A stretch of 64,000 nucleotides of DNA. Source: Flavobacterium pectinovorum (GTDB taxonomy: Bacteria; Bacteroidota; Bacteroidia; Flavobacteriales; Flavobacteriaceae). Each line of letters starts with the position of its first letter. Position 1 is the first letter of the stretch. The notes beneath the pieces are model-generated. The model saw only the letters and a list, made by a program, of their open reading frames with translations. It made no database searches and was not told the origin of the DNA. The stretch is taken from NCBI RefSeq assembly GCF_900142715.1, contig NZ_FRBX01000003.1, forward strand, positions 124,001 to 188,000. The letters run 5' to 3'. Both the position numbers and the translations under genes were made by a program. Positions 45,840 to 54,532 of this stretch are shown here, piece after piece.

Positions 45840-46135
45840 CCCTATTTTCCTTCAAGATTTGTAACCCCTTTCTGTCTCTTTTTTTATTTTTTTTATAAAA
45901 TAACAATTCTTTGGTAGGGTAATCTGCATTAAAGCTGTTTTACTACTGAATCTATCAGAAGAAGAAAATGGCTCACCTACAAAACGTAATACTAGATTTT
46001 AATGACAGTTCGTAACAATAAGCAAATCTGATTATTGAACGAAATGCTCGTGGACTATAATCAAACTAAAAATGCTTTACTGTTTCTGTAAAGTAGCTTC
46101 TCCCCCTTTTTATAATTAATCAAATACAAAAAACA
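45840..46135. other. intergenic region holding a GTAGGGTAA motif
   Basis: This 296-base gap lies between the TonB receptor and the COG4315 lipoprotein. It has the third GTAGGGTAA motif (45914-45922), related to the motif flanking the sigma gene. Inverted-repeat or hairpin structure was not evident. Confidence 0.4.
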
Positions 46136-47017
46136 ATGAAATTAAAACAAATTAAATTCGCTTTAGTTGCTTTTGCAGCAACAACATTTTTCCTAAGTTG
46201 TAGTAGTGATAATAACAACGATGACACTCCTACAACTCCGGAAGTAAAGATTGAAGTTAAACTTTCTACAAGTACAACATTAGGCTCTTATCTTTCTGAT
46301 AAGGATGGAAGATCTTTATACTTTTTTTCAACAGATGCTAATGGACAAGTTTCTTGTACAGGAGGTTGTGAAGCTGTATGGCCTGCTTTTATAGTAGATA
46401 ATTTAACTGCAGATAAAATAGGTACAGGATTAACATTCTCTGATTTTGGTACTGTAACTACTGCCTCTGGTAAAAAACAAGTAACCTATAAAGGATGGCC
46501 TTTATATTATTATGCACCAAGTGTAAACGGAACTAACACAGCAGAAGCTGCCGGTGCAACAACGGGCGACGGAGTTGGTGGTGTTTGGTTTATAGCAAAA
46601 CCGGATTATTCGATTATGATCGTAAGAAGCCAGCTTGTAGGACATGATGGTAAAAACTACAAATCAGATTATACTGTTGGAGATGGCCAGACCACTTATT
46701 TTACAGATGCTAAAGGATTAACGTTGTATGTTTTCAAAAACGATAATTTCAATAAAAACAATTTTACCAAATCTGATTTTTCAAACAATCCTGTTTGGCC
46801 AATATATGAAACCGATAAAATTGTTGTGCCTTCGACACTTGACAAAACTAAATTTGGTGTTATCACTGTATTTGGTAAATCTCAGTTGACTTACAATGGC
46901 TGGCCTTTATATTATTTTGGACAAGATGCAAGCGTAAGAGGCGCTAATAAAGGAATTAGTTTCCCAAGCCCTGGAGTTTGGCCTGTACCGGTAAAAGATT
47001 TGCCACTTGCTATATAA
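46136..47017 (+). CDS. COG4315-type repeat lipoprotein
   Basis: This 293-residue lipoprotein has a lipobox (TTFFLSCSS, Cys22) and an Asp/Asn-rich linker, then two copies of the secreted-lipoprotein repeat: DKDGRSLYFFSTDANGQVSCTGGCEAVWPAF and DAKGLTLYVFKNDNFNKNNFTKSDFSNNPVWPIY. Each is followed by KKQVTYKGWPLYYYA / KSQLTYNGWPLYYFG. These are the hallmarks of the COG4315 (lipoprotein_15) family, function unknown. The first copy has two Cys that the second lacks. It opens the run of envelope genes to 49296. Confidence 0.9.
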   Translation: MKLKQIKFALVAFAATTFFLSCSSDNNNDDTPTTPEVKIEVKLSTSTTLGSYLSDKDGRSLYFFSTDANGQVSCTGGCEAVWPAFIVDNLTADKIGTGLTFSDFGTVTTASGKKQVTYKGWPLYYYAPSVNGTNTAEAAGATTGDGVGGVWFIAKPDYSIMIVRSQLVGHDGKNYKSDYTVGDGQTTYFTDAKGLTLYVFKNDNFNKNNFTKSDFSNNPVWPIYETDKIVVPSTLDKTKFGVITVFGKSQLTYNGWPLYYFGQDASVRGANKGISFPSPGVWPVPVKDLPLAI

Positions 47018-47137
47018 ACAATAGTTTTTTTGTAAATCATACTATTTCAAATTAGTCCATTCTTTATTGGGCTAATTTGAAATAATAAAAAAGAAAGTTC
47101 TACTCTACTACAGTAAAATTTAAATCAGAAAATCCAA

Positions 47138-47533
47138 ATGACTAAAACAATAATTAAAGTACTGGTTCTTCTACTGGTAATTAGTTTGGGCTCTTATTAT
47201 ATCTATAAAAATATTTTATACAAAGATGCCAGAGACATCAATAGTGAAAAATCAATACTTACGATTTCTGCCACAGATTTAGAAAATGAATATGTTTTAG
47301 ATCCTGCAAAAGGGGATTCAAAATACTTAAATAAAACAATTGAAGTTGAAGGAATCGTTTCTGAAGTTACAGATTCGTCAATGGTAATCGACCATAAGGT
47401 ATTTTGTAAAATGAACAAAAAGGCTGAAAAGACTTTAATGAATAAAAAGATCAATATAAAAGGCAGATGCATTGGTTTTGATGATTTATTCGAAGTAGTA
47501 AAATTTGATCAATGCAGTATTCAACAACATTAA
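47138..47533 (+). CDS. OB-fold tRNA_anti-like membrane protein
   Basis: The 131-residue protein has an N-terminal membrane anchor (about 4-24, IKVLVLLLVISLGSYYIYK). The remainder is a compact domain of the tRNA_anti-like (OB-fold) type: ATDLENEYVLDPAKGDSKYLNKTIEVEGIVSEVTDSSMVI... then KKINIKGRCIGFDDLFEVVKFDQCSI. The family is common in Flavobacteriia and usually located next to DUF5777-type barrel genes; its biochemical role is unassigned. It begins the gene set whose members follow at 2 to 11 bases. Confidence 0.82.
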   Translation: MTKTIIKVLVLLLVISLGSYYIYKNILYKDARDINSEKSILTISATDLENEYVLDPAKGDSKYLNKTIEVEGIVSEVTDSSMVIDHKVFCKMNKKAEKTLMNKKINIKGRCIGFDDLFEVVKFDQCSIQQH

Positions 47534-47535
47534 AT

Positions 47536-48378
47536 ATGAAAAAAATATTCTTAATAGTCAGTTTCTTAATCTGTCTTTATAGTAATGCGCAGGAAGATTT
47601 ACTCTCCGGCCTGGACTCAACACAAGTGGTTGACAAAAACGTGACAGCAACATTTAAAGCTTTGCAGATTATAACCTTGCAGTCGACAAAATTACCTGCA
47701 AAAAAAGAGTTTTACATGGTAATTTCTCATCGGTTTGGTACTGTAAAAGGCGGAATTTCGGAGTTTTTTGGTTTTGATGATGCCACTACAAAAATTGGTG
47801 GAATTTACGGAGTTACCGATTGGCTTGCTGTAAGTGCATCACACCATACTTTGCTGAAAATGAATGAAGCATCTTTAAAATATAGACTAATAAGACAAAG
47901 TGATAAATTTCCTTTGGATATTGTTGGCTACAGTACAATAGATTTTAATAGTGGATTAAAAAAAGACGATTATCCTAAAATTGAATTTTCTGATCGCTTA
48001 ACGTATGTAAATCAAGTGCTGATTTCAAGAAAATTCTCTGATAGATTATCTTTAGAATTGGTTCCTTCTTATATCCATAAAAACCTATACAATCCTGCTA
48101 TTGAAAATGATAATCAATTCACTTTGGGTGCAGGCGGACGCTTAAAATTAACCAAAAGACTTTCTCTTAATTTAGAATACGGCGAGAATTTTAATAAACC
48201 GGACTTCTATAATAATCCGCTATCAGTAGGACTTGACATAGAAACGGGAGGTCATATTTTTCAATTGATTTTTACAAATTCGCAGTCAATGACCGAAAGC
48301 GGTTACTTAACAAGTGCTGCCGGCGATTGGGGCAAAGGCGATTTCTTCTTTGGGTTTAATTTATATAGAGTTTTTTAA
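47536..48378 (+). CDS. DUF5777-type outer-membrane beta-barrel protein
   Basis: I start at the ATG at 47536 (280 residues), which gives a good signal peptide (MKKIFLIVSFLICLYSNAQ). The mature part has an early ISHRFGTVKGGISEFFGFDDATTKIGGIYGVTDWLAVSASHH block and alternating strand patterns to the end, ending ...FFFGFNLYRVF with a terminal Phe. This fits the DUF5777 barrel family of Bacteroidota. It begins 2 bases after the tRNA_anti-like gene and ends 10 bases before the haem lipoprotein gene, so the group is an operon. Confidence 0.85.
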   Translation: MKKIFLIVSFLICLYSNAQEDLLSGLDSTQVVDKNVTATFKALQIITLQSTKLPAKKEFYMVISHRFGTVKGGISEFFGFDDATTKIGGIYGVTDWLAVSASHHTLLKMNEASLKYRLIRQSDKFPLDIVGYSTIDFNSGLKKDDYPKIEFSDRLTYVNQVLISRKFSDRLSLELVPSYIHKNLYNPAIENDNQFTLGAGGRLKLTKRLSLNLEYGENFNKPDFYNNPLSVGLDIETGGHIFQLIFTNSQSMTESGYLTSAAGDWGKGDFFFGFNLYRVF

Positions 48379-48388
48379 AAATATAAAC

Positions 48389-48739
48389 ATGAAAAAATAT
48401 ATTTATTTATCGATCATCATTCTATCCTTATACGGTTGTGAATCTAATACTTATGAAAGTCTGGAAGAACCAACTGTGATAGTTGATAAAGCTACTTATA
48501 CTAAAAATGTCAAATCTATTATTGATCAAAATTGCATTGGCTGTCATCCTTCTTCGGGTCAGCTTATACCTTTAGAAACTTATGACCAGGTAAAAGATGC
48601 TCTTTTAAATGGTGAATTGTTAGACAGAATTCAAAGACAAAACGGCGCTGCAGGTATAATGCCAAGATCAGGAAGAATGCCACAGAATAAAATCAACACC
48701 ATTCTGCAATGGAATACAGATGGATTATTAGAAAATTAA
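48389..48739 (+). CDS. one-haem c-type cytochrome lipoprotein
   Basis: I start at the ATG at 48389 (116 residues). The lipobox is LSLYGCES (Cys17). A single haem-c attachment motif, CIGCH, sits at 49-53 in IIDQNCIGCHPSSGQ, and Met91 or Met97 (GIMPRSGRMPQ) could be the sixth ligand. The size fits a small periplasmic c-type cytochrome attached to the membrane. It follows the DUF5777 barrel and precedes YceI, with all genes on the same strand. Its electron partners are not in the window. Confidence 0.88.
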   Translation: MKKYIYLSIIILSLYGCESNTYESLEEPTVIVDKATYTKNVKSIIDQNCIGCHPSSGQLIPLETYDQVKDALLNGELLDRIQRQNGAAGIMPRSGRMPQNKINTILQWNTDGLLEN

Positions 48740-48750
48740 ATCAAATTGAA

Positions 48751-49296
48751 ATGAAAAAAATAATTGTATTGCTATTTTTATTTGTTGGAATATTACAGGT
48801 TTCAGCTCAAAAATATGCAACAAAAACAGGGAGTTTAAAATTTGAAGCAACTGTTGATGCTGTTGAAGAAATTGCGGCTGAAAATAAAAATACCTCAGCC
48901 ATTTTGGAGTCGTCAACAGGAGACATTGCAGTTTTAACGCTTATGAAAGGATTTCGTTTTAAGGTTGCCTTAATGGAGGAACATTTTAATGAAAATTATG
49001 TAGAATCAGATAAATTTCCAAAAGCAACATTCAAAGGAAAAGTAGAAGATTTTGATGCATCAAAACTTTCTGCTACAGCTAAGGCATTTAAGATTTCGGG
49101 AGATTTAACCTTACACGGGAAAACACAAAAAGTAACTGCAAACGCCAAAATTTCAAAATCTGGTGATAAAATTACAGTTACAGGGAATTTTGATATAAAA
49201 GCACAAGACTTTGATATCGAAATTCCAAAGCTGGTTAGCAATAAAGTATCTAATAAAATCAAGGTAAGTTTCAATCTCTTGCTAGCCAAACTATAA
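48751..49296 (+). CDS. YceI-family periplasmic protein
   Basis: I start at the ATG at 48751 (181 residues), which gives a signal peptide (MKKIIVLLFLFVGILQVSAQ). The YceI lipocalin-like fold shows in KYATKTGSLKFEATVDAVEEIAAENKN, DKFPKATFKGKVEDFDASK, GDLTLHGKTQKVTANAKI and FDIKAQDFDIEIPKLVSNKVSNKIKVSFNL, here cut into parts. The family binds isoprenoid or amide-type lipids and is often next to cytochromes. It is the last of the DUF5777/cytochrome group and the start lies 11 bases after the cytochrome stop. Confidence 0.9.
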   Translation: MKKIIVLLFLFVGILQVSAQKYATKTGSLKFEATVDAVEEIAAENKNTSAILESSTGDIAVLTLMKGFRFKVALMEEHFNENYVESDKFPKATFKGKVEDFDASKLSATAKAFKISGDLTLHGKTQKVTANAKISKSGDKITVTGNFDIKAQDFDIEIPKLVSNKVSNKIKVSFNLLLAKL

Positions 49297-49429
49297 TTAG
49301 AAATATAACCACTTCCTTATTACAATAGAAAATTCTGATTTCATCTTTAGAAATCATTAAACATGACTACTATTTGAGGTCAGTTTCATTCAGACTGACC
49401 TCTTTTTTAATAACCTCAACTAAATTTAA

Positions 49430-49831
49430 ATGATCTGCAAAAATTATGTTGTCGCCGGAGAAGATGTAAATGATGTTATGGTAATGGAAAGCAATGCCTA
49501 CATTTCATACACGCTTAGATTATTACATCATTTTTTGTTTAATAATGGATTCTCAAAAGAGAAACTCAACGCTTTACATTTGGGTTTGCAAGAGGGAAAT
49601 CATGTTTTAGTTTGTTATAAAAATCTAATGTTTACCGAACCTTTTTTTGTTGAGATGAAACATTGTTCTATAGAGGACAAAATCAATATTAAAAGCTCTT
49701 TCTTCAACTCAAAAAAAGAATGCTGTGCAGAGGTTACCAAAGAAATGGAATGGTTCGATCCTATACGAAGAGAAGTTATAGCGGCACCTAAACAAATTCT
49801 ACAGCATTTTAATTCAAACATCAGATTGTAA
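49430..49831 (+). CDS. hot-dog-like (thioesterase-type) protein
   Basis: The 133-residue protein has no signal peptide or membrane helix. The order is NDVMVMESNAYISYTLRLLHHFL, then LGLQEGNHVLVCYKNLMFTEPFFVEMKHCSIEDKINIKSSFFNSKKECCAEVTKEMEWFDPIRREVIAAPKQIL, read in pieces. This fits the helix-then-strands layout of acyl-CoA thioesterase-like hot-dog proteins. Catalytic Asp/Glu motifs are not clear, so the function is unproven; it could be a non-catalytic relative. It stands alone with a hairpin after it. Confidence 0.6.
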   Translation: MICKNYVVAGEDVNDVMVMESNAYISYTLRLLHHFLFNNGFSKEKLNALHLGLQEGNHVLVCYKNLMFTEPFFVEMKHCSIEDKINIKSSFFNSKKECCAEVTKEMEWFDPIRREVIAAPKQILQHFNSNIRL

Positions 49832-49840
49832 GTCAGGAAT

Positions 49841-49866
49841 CATGGTCTTATTGACCATGTTCTATT
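49841..49866 (+). terminator. hairpin after the hot-dog-like gene
   Basis: CATGGTC and GACCATG (49841-49859) form a 7-base stem around a TTATT loop, followed by TTCTATTTTAT. It is 10 bases past the stop codon. The T tract is interrupted, so efficiency is uncertain. Confidence 0.55.
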
Positions 49867-50372
49867 TTATACTTACTCCAAAGTAGATTCTGAATCTGTT
49901 CTTTGCAGATATTTTCTTTGTTTTATTCTACATCTCCTATTTTCCTCTTTATTATTTCTCTTTTTTACATTGGGCATTATTAGAAATAATTGCCCTTAAT
50001 TCTGCTATGCTTTCATCTTAAAATCAATAAAAACATTTTAAACACAAACATAAAAGATTGTGTTTGGTTTTTAAATGATTCAAACCTTCACAGGCACTTT
50101 TTAATAGTCTTTAAAAGCATGGAATTAAACTCCTGCACAATAACCTTTTGTTAACAGTATCATAATATTTTCAGATAGTACGATTTCTCCTTTTAAGTAC
50201 TTATATGCAAGTAAGAATTATAATTCAAAAGAAATCTGTCGACAAGATTTTCAAAAAACAAAGTTTCTACTGCTGATGAGTATTTTTTATTTCTCAGTTG
50301 GTTATAGCTATTAATAATTGCATCAAAATCAAGGAATTTCAAATTAGGTTATTAACATTAAAAACTAGAATT
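49867..50372. other. intergenic region upstream of the Vps62-type gene
   Basis: About 505 bases of AT-rich sequence with no convincing gene. A weak hairpin, GGGCATTATT against AATAATTGCCC, sits at about 49972-49995. The Vps62-type gene promoter must lie here, but no consensus -7 box was found. Confidence 0.4.
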
Positions 50373-51674
50373 ATGAAAAAACAGAATCGAAAAAAGGTTT
50401 TAAGTAAAGTATTTATTATTATGTTAGGTGCCGTTACATTCTCCTGTCAGGACACGACATTGGATGAAGCACAAGAGACCAGTGTGACAAAAAAACAACA
50501 AAACACCAGCAAAATCAGTGCAGCAGCTATTTCTGATTTGGCAAGAAGATGGGCGCCTATACATTATAAAGATGTAGATGCAACTGGAACTTATGCCGAA
50601 GGAGGAAAATCAGATTATCTTACTGCTATTAATTATGACAATGACTGGAATGCCGAAAATAACTGGAATAACCTTCCTGCTTATTCCAATTCTTTAGCTG
50701 CTCATTGTTACTATTCGATAGTAGAATCAAATACACATTGGTTTATTACTTATGCGTTCTTTTCTCCAAGAGATTGGACAGATAACCCACTTTTATACTC
50801 ATTAGACCAACATGAAAATGATTTAGAAGGAGTATTAATGATTGTACAGAAAGATGGATCAACTTATGGTTCCTTAAAAGGAGCTGTTACAGTAAGCCAT
50901 TCCGATTTCTTTTCTTACGTGCCATCCGGAAGTTCTTTTGTAAGCGGACTGGAAAGTGTTGACGGAACATTACAAATGAGAGACTATAACGGCGAATTGC
51001 ATCCTATAACAGCACAAGATGCTAAGGGACACAGCCTTAAAGCCTGGCCTCAACATGAGATAGATGGAGACGGAATTATTTACTACCCTTCTGCAAGCGG
51101 AACTGCACAAATACCAGCTGATAATTATGACAACTATGTTGAATATAAACTTGTTGATATTTTTGAAAGCGGAGGATTATGGGATCAAAGATTTAACACC
51201 GAATTATTTTCTAGTCCGGCTGGAGGTTTTAAAGGAAATGATTTTAAAACTGGTGGCGCAAACGCTCCATGGGCATGGAATGACGGAAATGATGGAATTG
51301 TACAAGGAGGTGAATTTGCAACCGATCCTGCAAAATTAGCAGATAATTATTTTGATGGTGTAGGTAATTTATCCCGCACTTATGTTGATAATAAATACAA
51401 TACTTCAGCTGGTGGTATTGTAACAGTTTACCAAAATTGTAATTATACCGGTTATGCAATTGCTTTGCCTGTTGGTAATTACACATTAGATCAGCTAAAA
51501 TCATATGGTATCGTAAATGATGATTTGTCTTCTGTTCGCTTAGAAAATGGATACAAAATTACAATGTACCAAAACGATAATTTTGGAGGAGAATCTGTTG
51601 TAATAACAGGGAATAATGGTTGTTTAGGAAATTTTAATGATAAAGCAAGTTCTGTGAAGATTAGCGTTCTATAA
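50373..51674 (+). CDS. lipoprotein with Vps62-like domain and beta/gamma-crystallin domain
   Basis: I start at the ATG at 50373 (433 residues), which gives a lipoprotein signal (VFIIMLGAVTFSCQD). The Vps62-like part (about 55-330) begins LARRWAPIHYKDVDATGTYAEGG and contains HCYYSIVESNTHWFITYAFFSPRDW and LDQHENDLEGVLMIVQKDGS. The last ~85 residues are a beta/gamma-crystallin pair: ITVYQNCNYTGYAIALPVG and KITMYQNDNFGGESVVITGN, with the tyrosine/glycine corner pattern. Surface-exposed; crystallin repeats of this type often bind Ca2+. The function is unknown. Confidence 0.88.
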   Translation: MKKQNRKKVLSKVFIIMLGAVTFSCQDTTLDEAQETSVTKKQQNTSKISAAAISDLARRWAPIHYKDVDATGTYAEGGKSDYLTAINYDNDWNAENNWNNLPAYSNSLAAHCYYSIVESNTHWFITYAFFSPRDWTDNPLLYSLDQHENDLEGVLMIVQKDGSTYGSLKGAVTVSHSDFFSYVPSGSSFVSGLESVDGTLQMRDYNGELHPITAQDAKGHSLKAWPQHEIDGDGIIYYPSASGTAQIPADNYDNYVEYKLVDIFESGGLWDQRFNTELFSSPAGGFKGNDFKTGGANAPWAWNDGNDGIVQGGEFATDPAKLADNYFDGVGNLSRTYVDNKYNTSAGGIVTVYQNCNYTGYAIALPVGNYTLDQLKSYGIVNDDLSSVRLENGYKITMYQNDNFGGESVVITGNNGCLGNFNDKASSVKISVL

Positions 51675-51703
51675 ACTATTTTTACGTTTTTTGGATATCA
51701 AAT

Positions 51704-51731
51704 AGAGCCACTCGATTTGAGTGGCTTTTTT
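51704..51731 (+). terminator. terminator of the Vps62-type gene
   Basis: The arms AGCCACTC and GAGTGGCT (51706-51726) enclose a GATTT loop and are followed by TTTTTT. It lies 30 bases past the stop codon. Confidence 0.9.
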
Positions 51732-51981
51732 ATGTAGAACTTATAGAAAAAATCAAAAATTTTTAAGTTTAGAACAAATCACATACTTCCAATTCAAAAC
51801 AAGCATTCGGTTTTGGTTTAAATCAGTTAAATCCCATTCCCGAATTTAAATCATAATTGATTCTCTTTTAAATTACATTATAGGGCCTCAATGAATGAAA
51901 TCAAAAAAATTTCATTTATAACTATTCTGTAAATTAGATGCTCATTTCAAATTGAAAATAGTGATCAATTTTATAAAAAGA
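51732..51981. other. intergenic region between the Vps62-type gene and MDR gene
   Basis: With the terminator this is a 307-base gap between convergent genes. An AT-rich inverted repeat AATGAAAT...ATTTCATT (about 51893-51915) is present but has no T tail on the minus strand. Nothing else was recognised. Confidence 0.35.
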
Positions 51982-52983
51982 TTATTTTATTTTAATAACA
52001 ACCTTTCCTTTTGCACGTCCGCTTTCTACGTAAGACAATGCTTCGTTTGTTTTATCGAAAGGAAAAACTTTATCCATAACCGGTTCAATTATTCCGGCCT
52101 CAATAAGTTTGGTAATTTCATTTAGCTGATCGCCATCAGCTTTCATAAATAAAAAAGAATAGTCAACATTTTTAGCCTTTGCTTTTTTACGAATGCCTGA
52201 ACTTATTAAAGAAAGAATTATTTTCACAAACCAGGGTGCTTTAATTTCTTTAGCAAAATCGGGAGTTGGCGGCCCGGAAATAGAAATCAGTTTTCCGCCT
52301 GATTTTAGTATTTTTAACGATTTTTCGAGTGTTTCTTTGTCCTGACTATTTAGCACAACATCATAATTACTTAACCTGTTTTCGAAATCGCTATTCTTAT
52401 AATCAATAACGATATCAGCTCCAAGTTTTTCGAGTAAATCAAAACTTTTGGCGCTTGCAGTTGTAGCAACTGTGGCTCCCAAATGTTTTGCCAGCTGAAT
52501 TGCAATTGTTCCAACACCTCCGGAACCAGCCTGAATAAATACTTTTTGCCCTTTTTTGATTTTTGCTTTTTCCACCAAAACCTGCCAGGCCGTTAGCGCC
52601 ACTAACGGAATAGATGCTGCTTCTTCCATAGAAAGATTTTTAGGTTTAAGCGCAGCATCAGTTTCATTTATAGCAATAAATTCTGCAAACGTACCAATGC
52701 GTTGATCTCTTACTCTTGCATATACTTCATCGCCAACTTTAAACTTTGTTACATTTTTTCCGACTTTGATAATAACTCCCGCAACATCATGTCCCAAAAT
52801 TAGCGGAAGCTTATAGGGTAAAATGAGTTTAAATTCTCCCGTTTTTATTTTAGAGTCTAAAAGATTGACTCCGGTCGCGTGTATGTCAACCAAAATATCG
52901 TGGTCTTTTACTTCCGGAACATTCATTTCGGTAAGCTGTAAACTTCCGTTTTTACTGTATTTATTAATTACAAATGCTTTCAT
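51982..52983 (-). CDS. MDR-family NADP-dependent oxidoreductase (quinone reductase type)
   Basis: The protein has 333 residues. The ordering is GroES-like N-terminal catalytic domain (GHDVAGVIIKVGKNVTKFKVGDEVYARVRDQRIGTFAEF, in parts) followed by a Rossmann segment with VFIQAGSGGVGTIAIQLAKHLGATVATTASA. Zinc ligands of the alcohol-dehydrogenase type are missing, so it is a zinc-independent quinone/enal reductase-like enzyme. It lies 22 bases downstream of the SDR gene on the same strand and may be controlled with it by the TetR operators at 53861-53900. Confidence 0.92.
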   Translation of the reverse strand: MKAFVINKYSKNGSLQLTEMNVPEVKDHDILVDIHATGVNLLDSKIKTGEFKLILPYKLPLILGHDVAGVIIKVGKNVTKFKVGDEVYARVRDQRIGTFAEFIAINETDAALKPKNLSMEEAASIPLVALTAWQVLVEKAKIKKGQKVFIQAGSGGVGTIAIQLAKHLGATVATTASAKSFDLLEKLGADIVIDYKNSDFENRLSNYDVVLNSQDKETLEKSLKILKSGGKLISISGPPTPDFAKEIKAPWFVKIILSLISSGIRKKAKAKNVDYSFLFMKADGDQLNEITKLIEAGIIEPVMDKVFPFDKTNEALSYVESGRAKGKVVIKIK

Positions 52984-53005
52984 TTTATAAATTTTAGAAT
53001 TTTAG

Positions 53006-53773
53006 TTATTGTTTCAGGCTTGCGTAAATCTTTTTAGGATTTACTAAATTGAAAGCCAGTTGCGGAAAAAACCTGTTTACCATATAAAGTAATTTTGCAT
53101 CCCCTGCCCTAATCGTGAATTTATCTTTTTTGATTCCCAAAATAAGCGTTTTCACCAACTGTTCCGGAGTCATTTTTTTATCATTTCTGTTCGCTGTCAT
53201 TTCTGTTGCCACAAGAGGCGGAAGCAGTTCAAATACTTTTACATTGCTGCCTAAAATTTCTAAATTCTTTCTAAGCGTTCTGGTATAAAAACTTAAAGCT
53301 GTTTTTGTTGCTGCATAAGTTGGCTCTTCTAAAGCAGGAACTATACTCAAAATAGAAGTTGTATTTATGATAGCAGCTTCTTTTCTTGATTTCAGCATTT
53401 CTATAAAAAGGTTGTTTAACCTTATAACACCAAAATAATTAACATTCATTTCGTAAATCGCATTGTTCAAAATTTGGTCATTTGCAATTCCCAGATTAAG
53501 TGCCGGACTGCCAACCCCTGCATTATTATATAAAATATCGATTCCGCCCAAAGAAACTACGTGATCAAAAAGTGAAATGGCATCTTCCTGATTTTCGACA
53601 TCACTTTTTATAATGGTTATTGACGGAAGCAGCTTTTTTGCAGCCTCTAATTTTGCCTGATTTCTACCCGTAATGATGACTTTGGCACCTTCATCTAAGA
53701 ATTGTTTTGCAGATTCTAAACCAATCCCGGAACCTCCGCCGGTAATCAATATCGTTTTACCTTTTATATCCAT
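53006..53773 (-). CDS. SDR-family oxidoreductase (DltE-like)
   Basis: The 255-residue protein has the NAD(P)-binding TGxxxGxG motif in ITGGGSGIGLESAKQF, then the NNAG motif (ILYNNAGVGSPA), the catalytic Ser (INTTSIL) and YxxxK (YAATKTAL). This is classical SDR topology, and the C-terminal ~60 residues resemble DltE-type members. The substrate is unknown. Two TetR-type operator palindromes lie within 90-130 bases upstream of its ATG, so it is probably the first gene of a TetR-controlled unit with the MDR gene. Confidence 0.93.
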   Translation of the reverse strand: MDIKGKTILITGGGSGIGLESAKQFLDEGAKVIITGRNQAKLEAAKKLLPSITIIKSDVENQEDAISLFDHVVSLGGIDILYNNAGVGSPALNLGIANDQILNNAIYEMNVNYFGVIRLNNLFIEMLKSRKEAAIINTTSILSIVPALEEPTYAATKTALSFYTRTLRKNLEILGSNVKVFELLPPLVATEMTANRNDKKMTPEQLVKTLILGIKKDKFTIRAGDAKLLYMVNRFFPQLAFNLVNPKKIYASLKQ

Positions 53774-53860
53774 TGTTGGTTTATTTAAAGAGTTTAGTTG
53801 TTTTCATTATATATATTTTAAATTTTCTATTGTTTTTTATTTAATAAAATTATTTCATTT

Positions 53861-53900
53861 TAGACTTTTTAGTCTATTTTAAAATATACTTTTTAGTTTA
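53861..53900 (-). promoter_or_regulatory. two TetR-type operators upstream of the SDR gene
   Basis: Site 1 is TAGACTTTTTAGTCTA (53861-53876), a perfect 6-4-6 palindrome. Site 2 is TATACTTTTTAGTTTA (53885-53900) with one mismatch. Their centres are 24 bases apart. Both match the site at 54533-54548 near the TetR gene itself, so the TetR protein is the likely ligand. Confidence 0.7.
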
Positions 53901-53916
53901 TTTTAAAACAAAAAAA

Positions 53917-54507
53917 TTAGATAACGTATTGCTCTAATTCAGACTTTAGACTTTTAACTAAACCCTGCATTGGTTTTGCTGTATCCATAACTCTGCACAT
54001 TACAATTCCGCCTTCTACAGAAGCTACTAATTTGAAAGCAAAAACAGCAGGATCAAGAGATTTGGAAAATTCGCCATTATTAATTCCTTCCTGAAGCAAT
54101 GCTGTCAATTCCTGCTGACCAATTCTAATTACCTTAGCCACTTTTTCTTTTATAAATGGATAATTATCATCTGCTTCTACAGCGGTATTAAATATCGGGC
54201 ATCCACCGGAAACATAAGTTTCGATAGGATTTTTATAAAAATCTAAAAATGCAAATATTTTACCTTTTATTGTTTTTCCTTTGTAAACTGCAGCCCTGAT
54301 TTTCTCAGAAACCATCTTAAGCGATAAGTCAATTACTTGTGCAGACAAATCTTCTTTGTTTTCAAAATGTCCATACAAACATCCCTTTGTAAGTTTTGTA
54401 GCTTCAAGGATGTCATCAATATTAACTCCCGAAATACCTTTCTCATTATAAAGAGGTATTGCAGTTTCAAGTATAAATTGTTTTGTTCTTTCTGCCTTTG
54501 TAAGCAT
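53917..54507 (-). CDS. TetR/AcrR family transcriptional regulator
   Basis: I start it at the ATG complementary to 54505-54507 (196 residues, MLTKAERTKQFILETAI), the usual TetR N-terminus; the upstream start adds 18 residues that include the operator palindrome. The HTH is clear: ILETAIPLYNEKGISGVNIDDILEATKLTKGCLYGHFENKEDL, in parts. The C-terminal ligand domain has a TetR_C-like length and a Cys (GGCPIFNTAVEADD). It probably represses the SDR/MDR genes and itself. Confidence 0.93.
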   Translation of the reverse strand: MLTKAERTKQFILETAIPLYNEKGISGVNIDDILEATKLTKGCLYGHFENKEDLSAQVIDLSLKMVSEKIRAAVYKGKTIKGKIFAFLDFYKNPIETYVSGGCPIFNTAVEADDNYPFIKEKVAKVIRIGQQELTALLQEGINNGEFSKSLDPAVFAFKLVASVEGGIVMCRVMDTAKPMQGLVKSLKSELEQYVI

Positions 54508-54532
54508 CGTACTTTTTAAATTAGAGGACAAA

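Noticed and set aside
51893..51915. AATGAAAT...ATTTCATT inverted repeat as a terminator of the MDR gene
   Set aside because: On the minus strand there is no T tract after the stem, and the arms are A/T-only; weak support.
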